NCBI GenBank assembly: GCA_022823365.1
Contig: JAJDXG010000014.1
Location: 1 to 64,000, forward strand
From: Gemmatimonadota bacterium
Lineage (GTDB): Bacteria; Gemmatimonadota; Gemmatimonadetes; Longimicrobiales; Gaopeijiaceae
DNA length: 64,000 bases
Reading direction: 5' to 3'
Position numbers and translations under genes: made by a program
Notes under the pieces: model-generated
The model's input: the letters and a program-made list of their open reading frames with translations, nothing else
Database searches by the model: none
What the model was told of the DNA's origin: nothing
Shown: positions 27,041 to 34,086 of the stretch, piece by piece
How the letters are laid out: each line of letters starts with the position of its first letter
How positions within the stretch are numbered: the first letter of the stretch is position 1

Positions 27041-27819
27041 CCTCCCTCCGTACGCTCGAGCGTCTCCAGCCAGCGGTAACCGTACGCCGGAACGAAGGAC
27101 GCCCCCGTCACGCCTTCGAGAAACATGTCGAATCTCTCGACGCGCAGGCGGTAGTCATAATCGTGCGCGGGCTGGAAGCCGACGATCTCGCCGCGGAAGG
27201 GAGCGCCGTTCACGACTTTGCAGTACCCCGGATGGCCGTCGTCGCACTCTACACGGTGGCGATCGATGGTGATCTCCTCTTCCGCGCCCGCCGCCCTCGT
27301 CTGTGAAGAGACCCCGCTCAGCACGTATCGGCCATCGCGATACAGGTTGGCATCGAGCACGTAATGATCGCCGGCCTCGTATTCGAAGCTGGTGATCAGG
27401 TCGTCGTACAGTTCGCCGTCGACGACCAGGCAGAAGTCGTCGCTGCGGACGCAGGTCACCCGCGTCGGAGCCAGCGACAGGGTTGCGGGGGTGGACGGCG
27501 CGGGGGTCTTCTCCAGTTGCTCGATCAGACGGTAGGCGTATTGCCCGGCATCCTGCGGCGGTTCATTCCCCTCCCAGGGATCGTACTTGCCGATCCGGAG
27601 GCGATAGTCGTAGCCGGGCTCGTAGTCGAACCCCTCGATTCCGTCGTAGAACAACCCGCCGTCGACCACCATGCAGGACTGCGGGCCCACGCCGTAACAC
27701 TTGGCCAGGGTGGGGCCTACGGTAACCTCCCGCGTCTCGATGTAGTCGGGCCCGGCAAGATCGCAGCCGACCAGGACCACGGCCGCGAGGCAGAAGCAAT
27801 ATGCCGGTCCACCGCTCAT
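27037..27819 (-). CDS. Lipoprotein with three DUF4377 repeats
   Basis: This 260-aa protein has a lipobox (VVLVGC) and three tandem domains of the DUF4377 type. Each has a Cys pair around a basic stretch and a GFxYExGxxYxLR-like end: CYGVGPQSCMVVDG...IEGFDYEPGYDYRLRI, CVRSDDFCLVVDG...ITSFEYEAGDHYVLDA, CDDGHPGYCKVVNG...IVGFQPAHDYDYRLRV. Single-domain members are usual, so the triplication is notable. The domain has no known reaction; the location is the outer periplasmic face. Confidence 0.75.
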   Translation of the reverse strand: MSGGPAYCFCLAAVVLVGCDLAGPDYIETREVTVGPTLAKCYGVGPQSCMVVDGGLFYDGIEGFDYEPGYDYRLRIGKYDPWEGNEPPQDAGQYAYRLIEQLEKTPAPSTPATLSLAPTRVTCVRSDDFCLVVDGELYDDLITSFEYEAGDHYVLDANLYRDGRYVLSGVSSQTRAAGAEEEITIDRHRVECDDGHPGYCKVVNGAPFRGEIVGFQPAHDYDYRLRVERFDMFLEGVTGASFVPAYGYRWLETLERTEGG

Positions 27820-28075
27820 GGGTTTCCCCTCACTCGATCCACTGTCCTTCGGTCACAGGCTATTCAGAACCTCCTGATTGTGATGCTGTCTAGTAACTGA
27901 ACGACCGAGAGCGTCGTCTTGTGACAATCGGGCGTGCCGGCGTGAGCCCGGGAGCTCTCAGGCGCCACGCAATCGAAGACGCGAACCGCGCGCATCGATA
28001 GGTACACGCGCAAGATCCTCGATGGCAAGGGATTCCATGACCGGTAGGCCGGATGGATCGTGACGGAACGTCGGC
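27820..28075. other. Intergenic region without a recognised feature
   Basis: This is 256 bases between two minus-strand genes. An 88-codon frame crosses it but overlaps the HNH gene end and has no recognisable homology. No hairpin terminator stands out. Confidence 0.4.
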
Positions 28076-29782
28076 TCAGCGTTCCAGAGACTCCTCCACG
28101 GCTTCCCGTGCAGCGGCTTCGATCGCCCACGGAATGGCGGAATCGCGATAAAGCGCGGCCCCGTTGGACAGGGTGACGCGTTCGCCCCGCGACGGGCCGC
28201 CGGGGTCAGCCGATGGGATCGGCGGCAAGCCCTCGGGCGCGGACTCCGAGCACACCCGCGCGTCCGTCTGCACCCCTGGCCTCGACGCATCCGCTCGCGC
28301 TCGCTCCTGCGGCGCATCCGCCCCCACTTGCCTCGCTGGCGGCGCATCAGCCAATATCCGCCCGCCCCGCGTGAAGAACAGCATCGTACCGTCGGGGCTC
28401 CTCCCGACCTTGACTCGCCCCTCGTGAACCGTGCGGTGGTGGCGCCGGCAGAGCAGCACCGTGTTCCTCAGGCTCGTCTCGCCGCCGTCCGCCCAATGCT
28501 TCACATGGTGCGCCTCCGTGAAACGGCTCGCGCATCCCGGAAAGCGGCATCCCCGGTCCCGTTCCTCCAGCGCCCGCCGGATGTGCGGAGGAATCGTGCG
28601 CGTCCTGCGGCCCACGCTCAGCATCGATCCGTCCTTCGCGTGCACCATCGCCACCACCGCGGCGTCGCACGCCATGCGCCGCGACGTCTCCGCGGAAACG
28701 CGAATCCCGTCCAGATCCGAGCGGCCGGGGTCGCCTTCGGCCGCCAACGTCGCGGCGTCACAGTGGACCATCACCTGGTAGCGCTCCGCGCGGGTGCCGG
28801 ATGCGATGCCCGGTTCGCCGAGGTCACCGCCGTCCGAGTCATGAGAGCCGTCGCATTCGCGCCTTCCGAAGCCCGCCGCCAGTGCCCGCTCCGCCAGCAG
28901 CCCGACCGCGTCCGCGCGGCGCTGCTTCGGCTTCGGTCCGGCATCGCCGACAGCGCGCGAATCGTCGGCACCGCGCGAAACGTCGGCAGCGCGCGAAACG
29001 TCGGCACCGCGCTCATCGCCGGTAGCACGGACAGCGCCGGAGCCGCGCGAATCGCCGGCGCCCCCTTCGCGCCGGAACAGCGCATCGGACGCGGCTTCCA
29101 CGGCCCGCATCAGCACCGCCCCGACCTCCGGCTCCAGCCGCCCCTTTACCACGTACATGCCGTCGCCGTCCACGAAGACCGAGAACGCGCGGCTGCGGTG
29201 TCGGGCCTCCTCGGCCGTCAGCTCGCCCTCGCGTGACAGCTTCTTCCACATGCGCACCATCCCCTCCAGCCTTGCCGCCGAACCGGCCTGTGCGAAATTG
29301 AGCAGTTCGGCTTCGCTTGCGGGCGTCGCCACGCGGGTGAGCGCCCGCACTTTCGCATACGAGATCCGCCCTGCCCGAAGAGCCTCGGCGGTCTGCGGCA
29401 GGCCCGCGAGTGCACGGGCGGTCCGGACCCGTTCGCGCGCCGGGCCGATCTTGATGCCGATTCTCCACGCCAGCCACTCGGCGCAGGAGGAGTACTCGCC
29501 CTTCCAGCCGCCCCGGCGATCGAAGTCGGCGATCAGGGTCATCATCCGCGCCTCGGCGGAGTTGATACGCTCCGCCAGTTCCGCGATGCGTTCGCCCAGA
29601 CGGTAGAGTTCCTCGTCGCCATCTTCTGCAACGCCGGGATCGGAGGGACTGGGGCTGGCGCAAGGAGCTGCGTCGTCGGCGTTCGCTGCGGCACCAGGTC
29701 GCGCCGCTTCTTCCGTCACGGCGGCAGGCCCCGGCGAAGGCTCTTGGCGGGTGTCATGGAGGAAGTCCGGAGATGCGATCAT
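28076..29782 (-). CDS. HNH endonuclease with DUF222 (13E12-type) N-terminus
   Basis: This 568-aa protein has a DUF222-type helical domain (LGERIAELAERINSAEARMM, ECAEW-like SSCAEWLAWRIG, GRISYAKVRALTRVA) and a C-terminal HNH nuclease: RFPGCASRFTEAHHVKHWADGG, then LLCRRHHRTVHEGRVKVG. Between them is a low-complexity linker with repeated Ser-Arg-Gly-Ala-Asp units (28930-29060), encoded by imperfect 18-bp repeats. Such genes are often numerous and mobile in GC-rich genomes. ATG at 29782 has AGGAGA just upstream. An AT-rich inverted repeat (29813-29830) lies in the leader. Confidence 0.85.
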   Translation of the reverse strand: MIASPDFLHDTRQEPSPGPAAVTEEAARPGAAANADDAAPCASPSPSDPGVAEDGDEELYRLGERIAELAERINSAEARMMTLIADFDRRGGWKGEYSSCAEWLAWRIGIKIGPARERVRTARALAGLPQTAEALRAGRISYAKVRALTRVATPASEAELLNFAQAGSAARLEGMVRMWKKLSREGELTAEEARHRSRAFSVFVDGDGMYVVKGRLEPEVGAVLMRAVEAASDALFRREGGAGDSRGSGAVRATGDERGADVSRAADVSRGADDSRAVGDAGPKPKQRRADAVGLLAERALAAGFGRRECDGSHDSDGGDLGEPGIASGTRAERYQVMVHCDAATLAAEGDPGRSDLDGIRVSAETSRRMACDAAVVAMVHAKDGSMLSVGRRTRTIPPHIRRALEERDRGCRFPGCASRFTEAHHVKHWADGGETSLRNTVLLCRRHHRTVHEGRVKVGRSPDGTMLFFTRGGRILADAPPARQVGADAPQERARADASRPGVQTDARVCSESAPEGLPPIPSADPGGPSRGERVTLSNGAALYRDSAIPWAIEAAAREAVEESLER

Positions 29783-29812
29783 CGTTTCTCCTAACATAAA
29801 ATGGTACAATGA

Positions 29813-29830
29813 GTTATGTACTAATATAAC
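29813..29830. promoter_or_regulatory. AT-rich inverted repeat before the HNH gene
   Basis: GTTAT-N8-ATAAC lies 31-48 bases upstream of the HNH start in an island that is much richer in A and T than its surroundings. It is the likely promoter or operator region of that gene. Confidence 0.35.
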
Positions 29831-29993
29831 ACCGACCGGATCGGCCTCTCAGGATGGCCTGTACTGGCCAAAGTCGGGTCGGGAGACCTTCGGAGGAAGA
29901 AGGGGCCCGCGTTCGCCGTCAGGGGGCCCGTGAGCCCCTCGAAGAGGGATTGGATCCTGGGTGCCGGACATCCCCGAACCGGGAGATCCGGAA

Positions 29994-30153
29994 TCCGTCA
30001 ATGGCAGAATGGGACTACCAGATGTGAATTCGGGCGGACCGGCCGCCGGGTAAGTGCGACCTCAGGAGCCTACTCCGTCAATGGCAGAGCGAGTTTGCCA
30101 GATGTGAATTCGGCCGCACCGGCCGCCGGGTCAGTGCGAACCCAGTAGCCTCG
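29994..30153. repeat. Two tandem copies of an 80-bp repeat
   Basis: Bases 29994-30073 and 30074-30153 are about 80% identical, both starting TCCGTCAATGGCAGA and sharing CCAGATGTGAATTCGG and CCGGCCGCCGGGT. They occupy the non-coding stretch between the HNH gene and the PIN toxin. No gene is recognisable inside. Confidence 0.7.
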
Positions 30154-30239
30154 ACTCCGTCGTGGGATGCCGACCGTGGCCCTTGGCGAGCCGGGACGGG
30201 ACGCGTTGGTTGGAAACAGTCGCGATCCGCGAAGCCAGC

Positions 30240-30635
30240 TCACGCGCCCGGGATCACCCGGATGTCGGGACACTGCAGGAGCGACTCATCGGCCGTGACC
30301 AGGACGAGCTCGTGCACCACGGCGGTGGCCGCGATGAAGCGGTCGGCCGGATCGTCATGACCGAGTCGGATACTGCGGCTGCCGAGCGCGATGTCGAACG
30401 TCAGGGGGACCTCGCGCATGGGCCGGACGGCCAGGGCGGTACGGATCCAGCTCCAGGGATCGGGGCGGAGAAGCACGCGTCCCTTTTCGGCAAGCACCAG
30501 CGCCTCCCAGACACTGACGGGCGAGAGCGCCAGGGTGTTCGCCGGATCGATCAGTTCGCTGCACGCCCGGTCGGAAACACGATCGGGATCCAGCAGGCTC
30601 CAGAGCCAGATGTGGGTGTCGAGGAGGAGATTCAC
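30240..30635 (-). CDS. PIN-domain toxin (VapC/FitB type)
   Basis: This 131-aa PIN protein begins with GTG 30635: VNLLLDTHIWLWSLL holds the first Asp, SVWEALVLAEKGRV the Glu, and DPADRFIAATA the later Asp residues. It belongs to the COG3744-like branch that recognises RNA. The start overlaps the antitoxin stop as GTGA. The toxin would cut structured RNA when free. Confidence 0.85.
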   Translation of the reverse strand: MNLLLDTHIWLWSLLDPDRVSDRACSELIDPANTLALSPVSVWEALVLAEKGRVLLRPDPWSWIRTALAVRPMREVPLTFDIALGSRSIRLGHDDPADRFIAATAVVHELVLVTADESLLQCPDIRVIPGA

Positions 30636-31024
30636 GGCTTCCGGACATCGTTGGGCTCGCCGACGTCCGAGCGCAGTGCGGCCCACTCGGAGGGTCCGGT
30701 TGCCGGGGACACGACGTCGCCGACGATCTCACCGACATCGCTCATGGCGCCCATCCATTCGCCGCTGCCGGACTGGATGCCAGGGCCCATGTCAGCCGCT
30801 GGCCCGGCCGCCTCGGCCACGGTCTCCCGGTCGCTCGGATTCGCCCGGTACCTGGCGGCCATCCGGGCTCGCTCGCGCACGATGCCGAGCGTGGGTCTCG
30901 GGGCCGTGGAGCGGGCAAGCAGGTAGCGCAGTTCTCCCTCGAGCGAGCGATGGTTGGCCCTGGCTCTTGCCTTGAGCGCGGCGATGACGTCGTCGTCGAC
31001 GTTCCGAATGGTGAGTACGCCCAT
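30632..31024 (-). CDS. FitA-like ribbon-helix-helix antitoxin with long tail
   Basis: This 130-aa antitoxin opens with MGVLTIRNVDDDVIAALKARA and continues SLEGELRYLLARS, the FitA-type ribbon-helix-helix. FitA proteins are usually about 80 residues; here a further 50 residues rich in Gly, Ala and Ser (about 70-130) follow. The gene is read with the PIN toxin. Tandem 22-bp repeats lie 36 bases upstream of the start and may be binding sites. Confidence 0.78.
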   Translation of the reverse strand: MGVLTIRNVDDDVIAALKARARANHRSLEGELRYLLARSTAPRPTLGIVRERARMAARYRANPSDRETVAEAAGPAADMGPGIQSGSGEWMGAMSDVGEIVGDVVSPATGPSEWAALRSDVGEPNDVRKP

Positions 31025-31059
31025 GCGTCCTCCGTGCGCGTGAGGATGGCGGTGACGGT

Positions 31060-31103
31060 GTCGTCAGGGTGGCGTGACGGCGTCGTCAGGGTGGCGTGAC
31101 GGC
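31060..31103. repeat. Two perfect 22-bp tandem repeats upstream of fitAB-like genes
   Basis: The unit GTCGTCAGGGTGGCGTGACGGC occurs at 31060-31081 and 31082-31103 without a mismatch, and a degenerate part copy precedes it. The position before the antitoxin gene suggests operator sites. Confidence 0.65.
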
Positions 31104-31219
31104 GTCGCCAGCAATGATGACAGCGTAACATATGCGAAACGCCGTCATTATGCCAGCATCGAACCGAGCGCCCCGCCGATCAGCGGGTTTGACTTCTGCG
31201 GACGGCAGGAGTTCCTCCC

Positions 31220-32302
31220 CTACAGCACCTCCCACTCCACGCCGTCGAAATGGCGAACGAAGTCGGCGCCGTACGCCGAGGATGGCGTCTGGTATCCGGC
31301 CTTGAAATTGCCGTTCCGGACGCGCACTCCGACGGCGACCAAGGTCTTTGCGGTGAACCCGTAGGGATCGGGGACGCGCATGCGGGCGGAAGCGCGCCGG
31401 CCCTGGGAATCCTCGATCTCCGCGACCAGGATCCCCTCGCTGGTCCTGCGTTGCGCGCCACTCGGTCCCTCGGGTCCACGGTCGATCCACCGGCCCAGCA
31501 GCGCCTGGGCCGTCCGGCCGGCCAGCAGCCAGCCAAACCACCGGCTCAGCCGCATAAGTCGAGGAAGCCGCCGTCCCGCGCGATAGTAGGCCTCGATGTT
31601 CTCGATGCCGGTCGACCACCAGGCGGTCGACACATCCGCCAAGGGTGTCACGAGAGCCGCGGCTGGCCCGCGCCCGAAGTCGAACTCGTGGCGCAGGCTG
31701 CCCGCCGCGACCCGCATGACGCGACCGTCGCGCCGGATGCGCATCGCGTTTACGCCCTCCAGCGCCGTCTTCATCGTGCCGCGCGAGGCGCCCGAGCGGA
31801 CGAGCAGGCCAAGCCGCAAGATGCGTCCCCCGGGATGACGCGCGGCCAGATCGGCGATCAGGCAATCGCTCGGCACCACATCGAATCCGGCCGCAGGGAG
31901 CACCATGATCCCCGCCTCCCGTGCCTCCGCATCCCGGGCCGCGAGCGCTTCGCAGACGGCGATCTCCCCGGTGATGTCCACGTAGTGCGTGCCGGCCCGG
32001 AGGCAGGCCTCGAACATCGGCAGCGCGGTGCGCGAGAAGGGCCCGGCGCAGTGCAGCACCACATCGATGTCCCTGAGAGCTGCCTCGATTCTCGCCGCTT
32101 CGTCCAGGCCGAACGCGCGGGTCTCGAGCGGCGCGCTCCGGGACTCCCCGCCTGCACCCCTGCTGAAGGAATCGGCCAGTGCGCCGAGCTTTCGCGCATC
32201 GCGCCCCGCGAGCACGGGCCAGACGCCGGCTTCGACTGCTTCCGCCACGACCAGCCGGCCGGTGTATCCGGTCGCGCCGTAGATCATCAGCTTCCGTTCC
32301 AT
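31220..32302 (-). CDS. Saccharopine-dehydrogenase-like NAD(P)-binding reductase
   Basis: This 360-aa protein has the Rossmann motif IYGATGYTGRLV at residues 6-17, then LHCAGPFSRTALPMFEACL and HYVDITGEIAVCEAL, which place it among saccharopine dehydrogenase NADP-binding proteins such as trans-acting enoyl reductases. The C-terminal part ends PDPYGFTAKTLVAVG. The substrate is probably a lipid or polyketide enoyl group, but no partner is nearby. ATG at 32302 begins MERKLMIYGATG. It diverges from the amidohydrolase gene. Confidence 0.82.
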   Translation of the reverse strand: MERKLMIYGATGYTGRLVVAEAVEAGVWPVLAGRDARKLGALADSFSRGAGGESRSAPLETRAFGLDEAARIEAALRDIDVVLHCAGPFSRTALPMFEACLRAGTHYVDITGEIAVCEALAARDAEAREAGIMVLPAAGFDVVPSDCLIADLAARHPGGRILRLGLLVRSGASRGTMKTALEGVNAMRIRRDGRVMRVAAGSLRHEFDFGRGPAAALVTPLADVSTAWWSTGIENIEAYYRAGRRLPRLMRLSRWFGWLLAGRTAQALLGRWIDRGPEGPSGAQRRTSEGILVAEIEDSQGRRASARMRVPDPYGFTAKTLVAVGVRVRNGNFKAGYQTPSSAYGADFVRHFDGVEWEVL

Positions 32303-32448
32303 TCGGTCAAGCTTCCACGCTTCGGGGTGCTGTCTACTTTTCGCTGGCCAACGGCCGCGAATCGGCGCGGCCCGAGAACGTGATTGAAGGGATCGCTCGG
32401 CGACGGCACGCGCTGGCGACGGAACAAGGAAAGGGAGAGCCGACGGGC

Positions 32449-33792
32449 ATGATGAAGACACCAGTTCGTACCGCCGCGATCACCTTGTGGGGATCGCTGT
32501 TCCTCGTCACGCCGCTCATGGCACAGCACAGAAGCGTCCCGCCCCCCGCGGCCTACGCGATCGAGGGTGTGACGGTCGTCGGACCCGGCCTTCAGGAAGA
32601 GGCGGGCGTCACGGTCATCGTCCGGGGAGGGCTTATCGAGGCGATGGGCGCCGGACTCGAGATTCCCGCCGACGCGGAGCGGCTGGAGGGGGACTCCCTC
32701 TATCTTTACCCGGGACTCGTGGACGCCGATGGCGTGAGCGAGGTCGAGTTTCCCGATGCTCCGGAGGATGGGCCGCCGTCCTGGGCGCCCACGCGAATCG
32801 CTCAGCGCGTCACGCCGTACCGGCGCGTCGCCGACCACGTCACGGCGACCGGAGGCGCGCAGGGCGAGCAGCGAAGGCGCGGGATCGTCGCCGCTGCGGT
32901 ACACGCCGGCGACGGAATCGCCCCGGGGCGGAGCGCGATCCTGCTGAATCGGGTCGACGCCGAGACCTCGCGCGAGTTGATCGCCCGCGCCGACGCCGGG
33001 CTTTCGATGAGCCTCCAGACGGCGCAGGGCGTGTACCCCTCGACGCTCCTGGGCGTGATGGCCACCATCCGGCAGGCGTTCCTGGACGCCGAGCGCCAAG
33101 CCACCCTCGAGAGCGCCTTCGCGAATGGCCGCGCCGGCATGACGATGCCCGACTGGGATCCGGACTACGAAGTGCTGCGCGATGTGGCGTCGGGCGAGAC
33201 GCCCGTGTTCTTCCGGGCGGCGGATTCGGAGGACATCCGCCGGGTGCTCGGGCTCGCGGACGAGATCGGCTTCCGCCCGATCATCGTGGGAGGCGACGAG
33301 GCGTGGATGGTCGCGGATGAACTCGCCGACCGGGGCGTCGCCGTCCTCATCGATACGGACTTTCGCGAACCCGATGAATGGGATCCGGAGAGCGAGGAGG
33401 AACTCGAACCCGCGGCCTTCCGCGAGAAGCGCGAGCTTGAAGCGCTGTACGGCAACGCGGCCGCGCTCGAGGCCGCAGGCGTGCAGTTCGCGCTGACCAG
33501 CGGAGAGGGCGACGCGGACCTGATCGAAGGGGCCCGCAAGGCCGTGGAGTACGGGCTCTCCCGCAACGCGGCCGTCGCGGCCATGACCACCGCTCCCGCC
33601 GAGATCCTGGGGGTGAGGTCGCTCATCCAGGTCGGCGAGGGCCGACCGGCGACCTTCCTTCTGGCTACCGGTCCGCTGCTCGAGGACGGGAGCGAGATCG
33701 CCTACACCTTCGTCGAGGGCAGCTACGAGGTCGGGCCGGGATCCGGCGCCGGCGGCGGCGAGGCCCCCACGGTCAACGTGTCGGGCTCCTAG
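32449..33792 (+). CDS. Amidohydrolase-like exported protein, ends at an in-frame TAG
   Basis: This 447-aa protein has a signal peptide ending PLMAQ and an amidohydrolase/imidazolonepropionase-like fold: ITVV-type start VEGVTVVG, VIVRGGLIEAMGAG, YPGLVDADG and the closing GRPATFLLATG. The metal-binding HxH that normally follows GLVD is absent, so it is unlikely to be catalytic on its own. The last residues are VNVSGS followed by TAG; the same frame then continues EVEVTAQGMTVPMEMEL for 97 more codons, which suggests a Trp-to-stop change in a longer gene. ATG 32449 follows AAGGGAG. The product may support the coupled second amidohydrolase. Confidence 0.75.
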   Translation: MMKTPVRTAAITLWGSLFLVTPLMAQHRSVPPPAAYAIEGVTVVGPGLQEEAGVTVIVRGGLIEAMGAGLEIPADAERLEGDSLYLYPGLVDADGVSEVEFPDAPEDGPPSWAPTRIAQRVTPYRRVADHVTATGGAQGEQRRRGIVAAAVHAGDGIAPGRSAILLNRVDAETSRELIARADAGLSMSLQTAQGVYPSTLLGVMATIRQAFLDAERQATLESAFANGRAGMTMPDWDPDYEVLRDVASGETPVFFRAADSEDIRRVLGLADEIGFRPIIVGGDEAWMVADELADRGVAVLIDTDFREPDEWDPESEEELEPAAFREKRELEALYGNAAALEAAGVQFALTSGEGDADLIEGARKAVEYGLSRNAAVAAMTTAPAEILGVRSLIQVGEGRPATFLLATGPLLEDGSEIAYTFVEGSYEVGPGSGAGGGEAPTVNVSGS

Positions 33793-34086
33793 GAAGTAGA
33801 GGTGACCGCGCAGGGGATGACGGTCCCCATGGAGATGGAGCTCGCGCAGGAAGGGAGCGAGTTCTCGGGCACCGCGGCCGCGGACATGTTCGGTGACGCC
33901 GAGGTGCGCGGCGGACGGGTTTCGGGCAACGAAGTCACGTTCCGCCTGGTCGTCTCGGCGGGCGGCCAGTCGATGGAGTTGTCGTTCGAGGCCGACGTGG
34001 AGGGCGATCGCATGAACGGTTCGGGATCGAGCCCGATGGGAGACTTCCAGATGACGGCCCGACGGGCTCCGGGAGGTGCGCGATGA
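33793..34086 (+). CDS. C-terminal domain of the amidohydrolase-like gene, after an in-frame stop
   Basis: The 97 codons after the TAG at 33790-33792 stay in frame and encode a beta-rich domain (MEMELAQEGSEFSGTAAADMF, GGRVSGNEVTFRLVVS, MELSFEADVEGDRMNGSGS) that ends RRAPGGAR. Similar small beta domains are fused to secreted amidohydrolases. A GTG at 33802 could start a separate 94-aa protein (AGTAGAG precedes it, a weak ribosome-binding site). Its stop overlaps the next ATG as ATGA, so translation must reach here for coupling. Readthrough, reinitiation and recent inactivation are all possible. Confidence 0.6.
   Translation, partial: EVEVTAQGMTVPMEMELAQEGSEFSGTAAADMFGDAEVRGGRVSGNEVTFRLVVSAGGQSMELSFEADVEGDRMNGSGSSPMGDFQMTARRAPGGAR

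Noticed and set aside
27864-28130. An 88-codon frame before the DUF4377 lipoprotein gene
   Set aside because: It overlaps the end of the HNH gene, lacks a ribosome-binding site and has no recognisable homology.
33790-33792. TAG as a pyrrolysine codon
   Set aside because: No pyl genes are visible and the position fits a Trp codon; the gene is not of a type known to use pyrrolysine.
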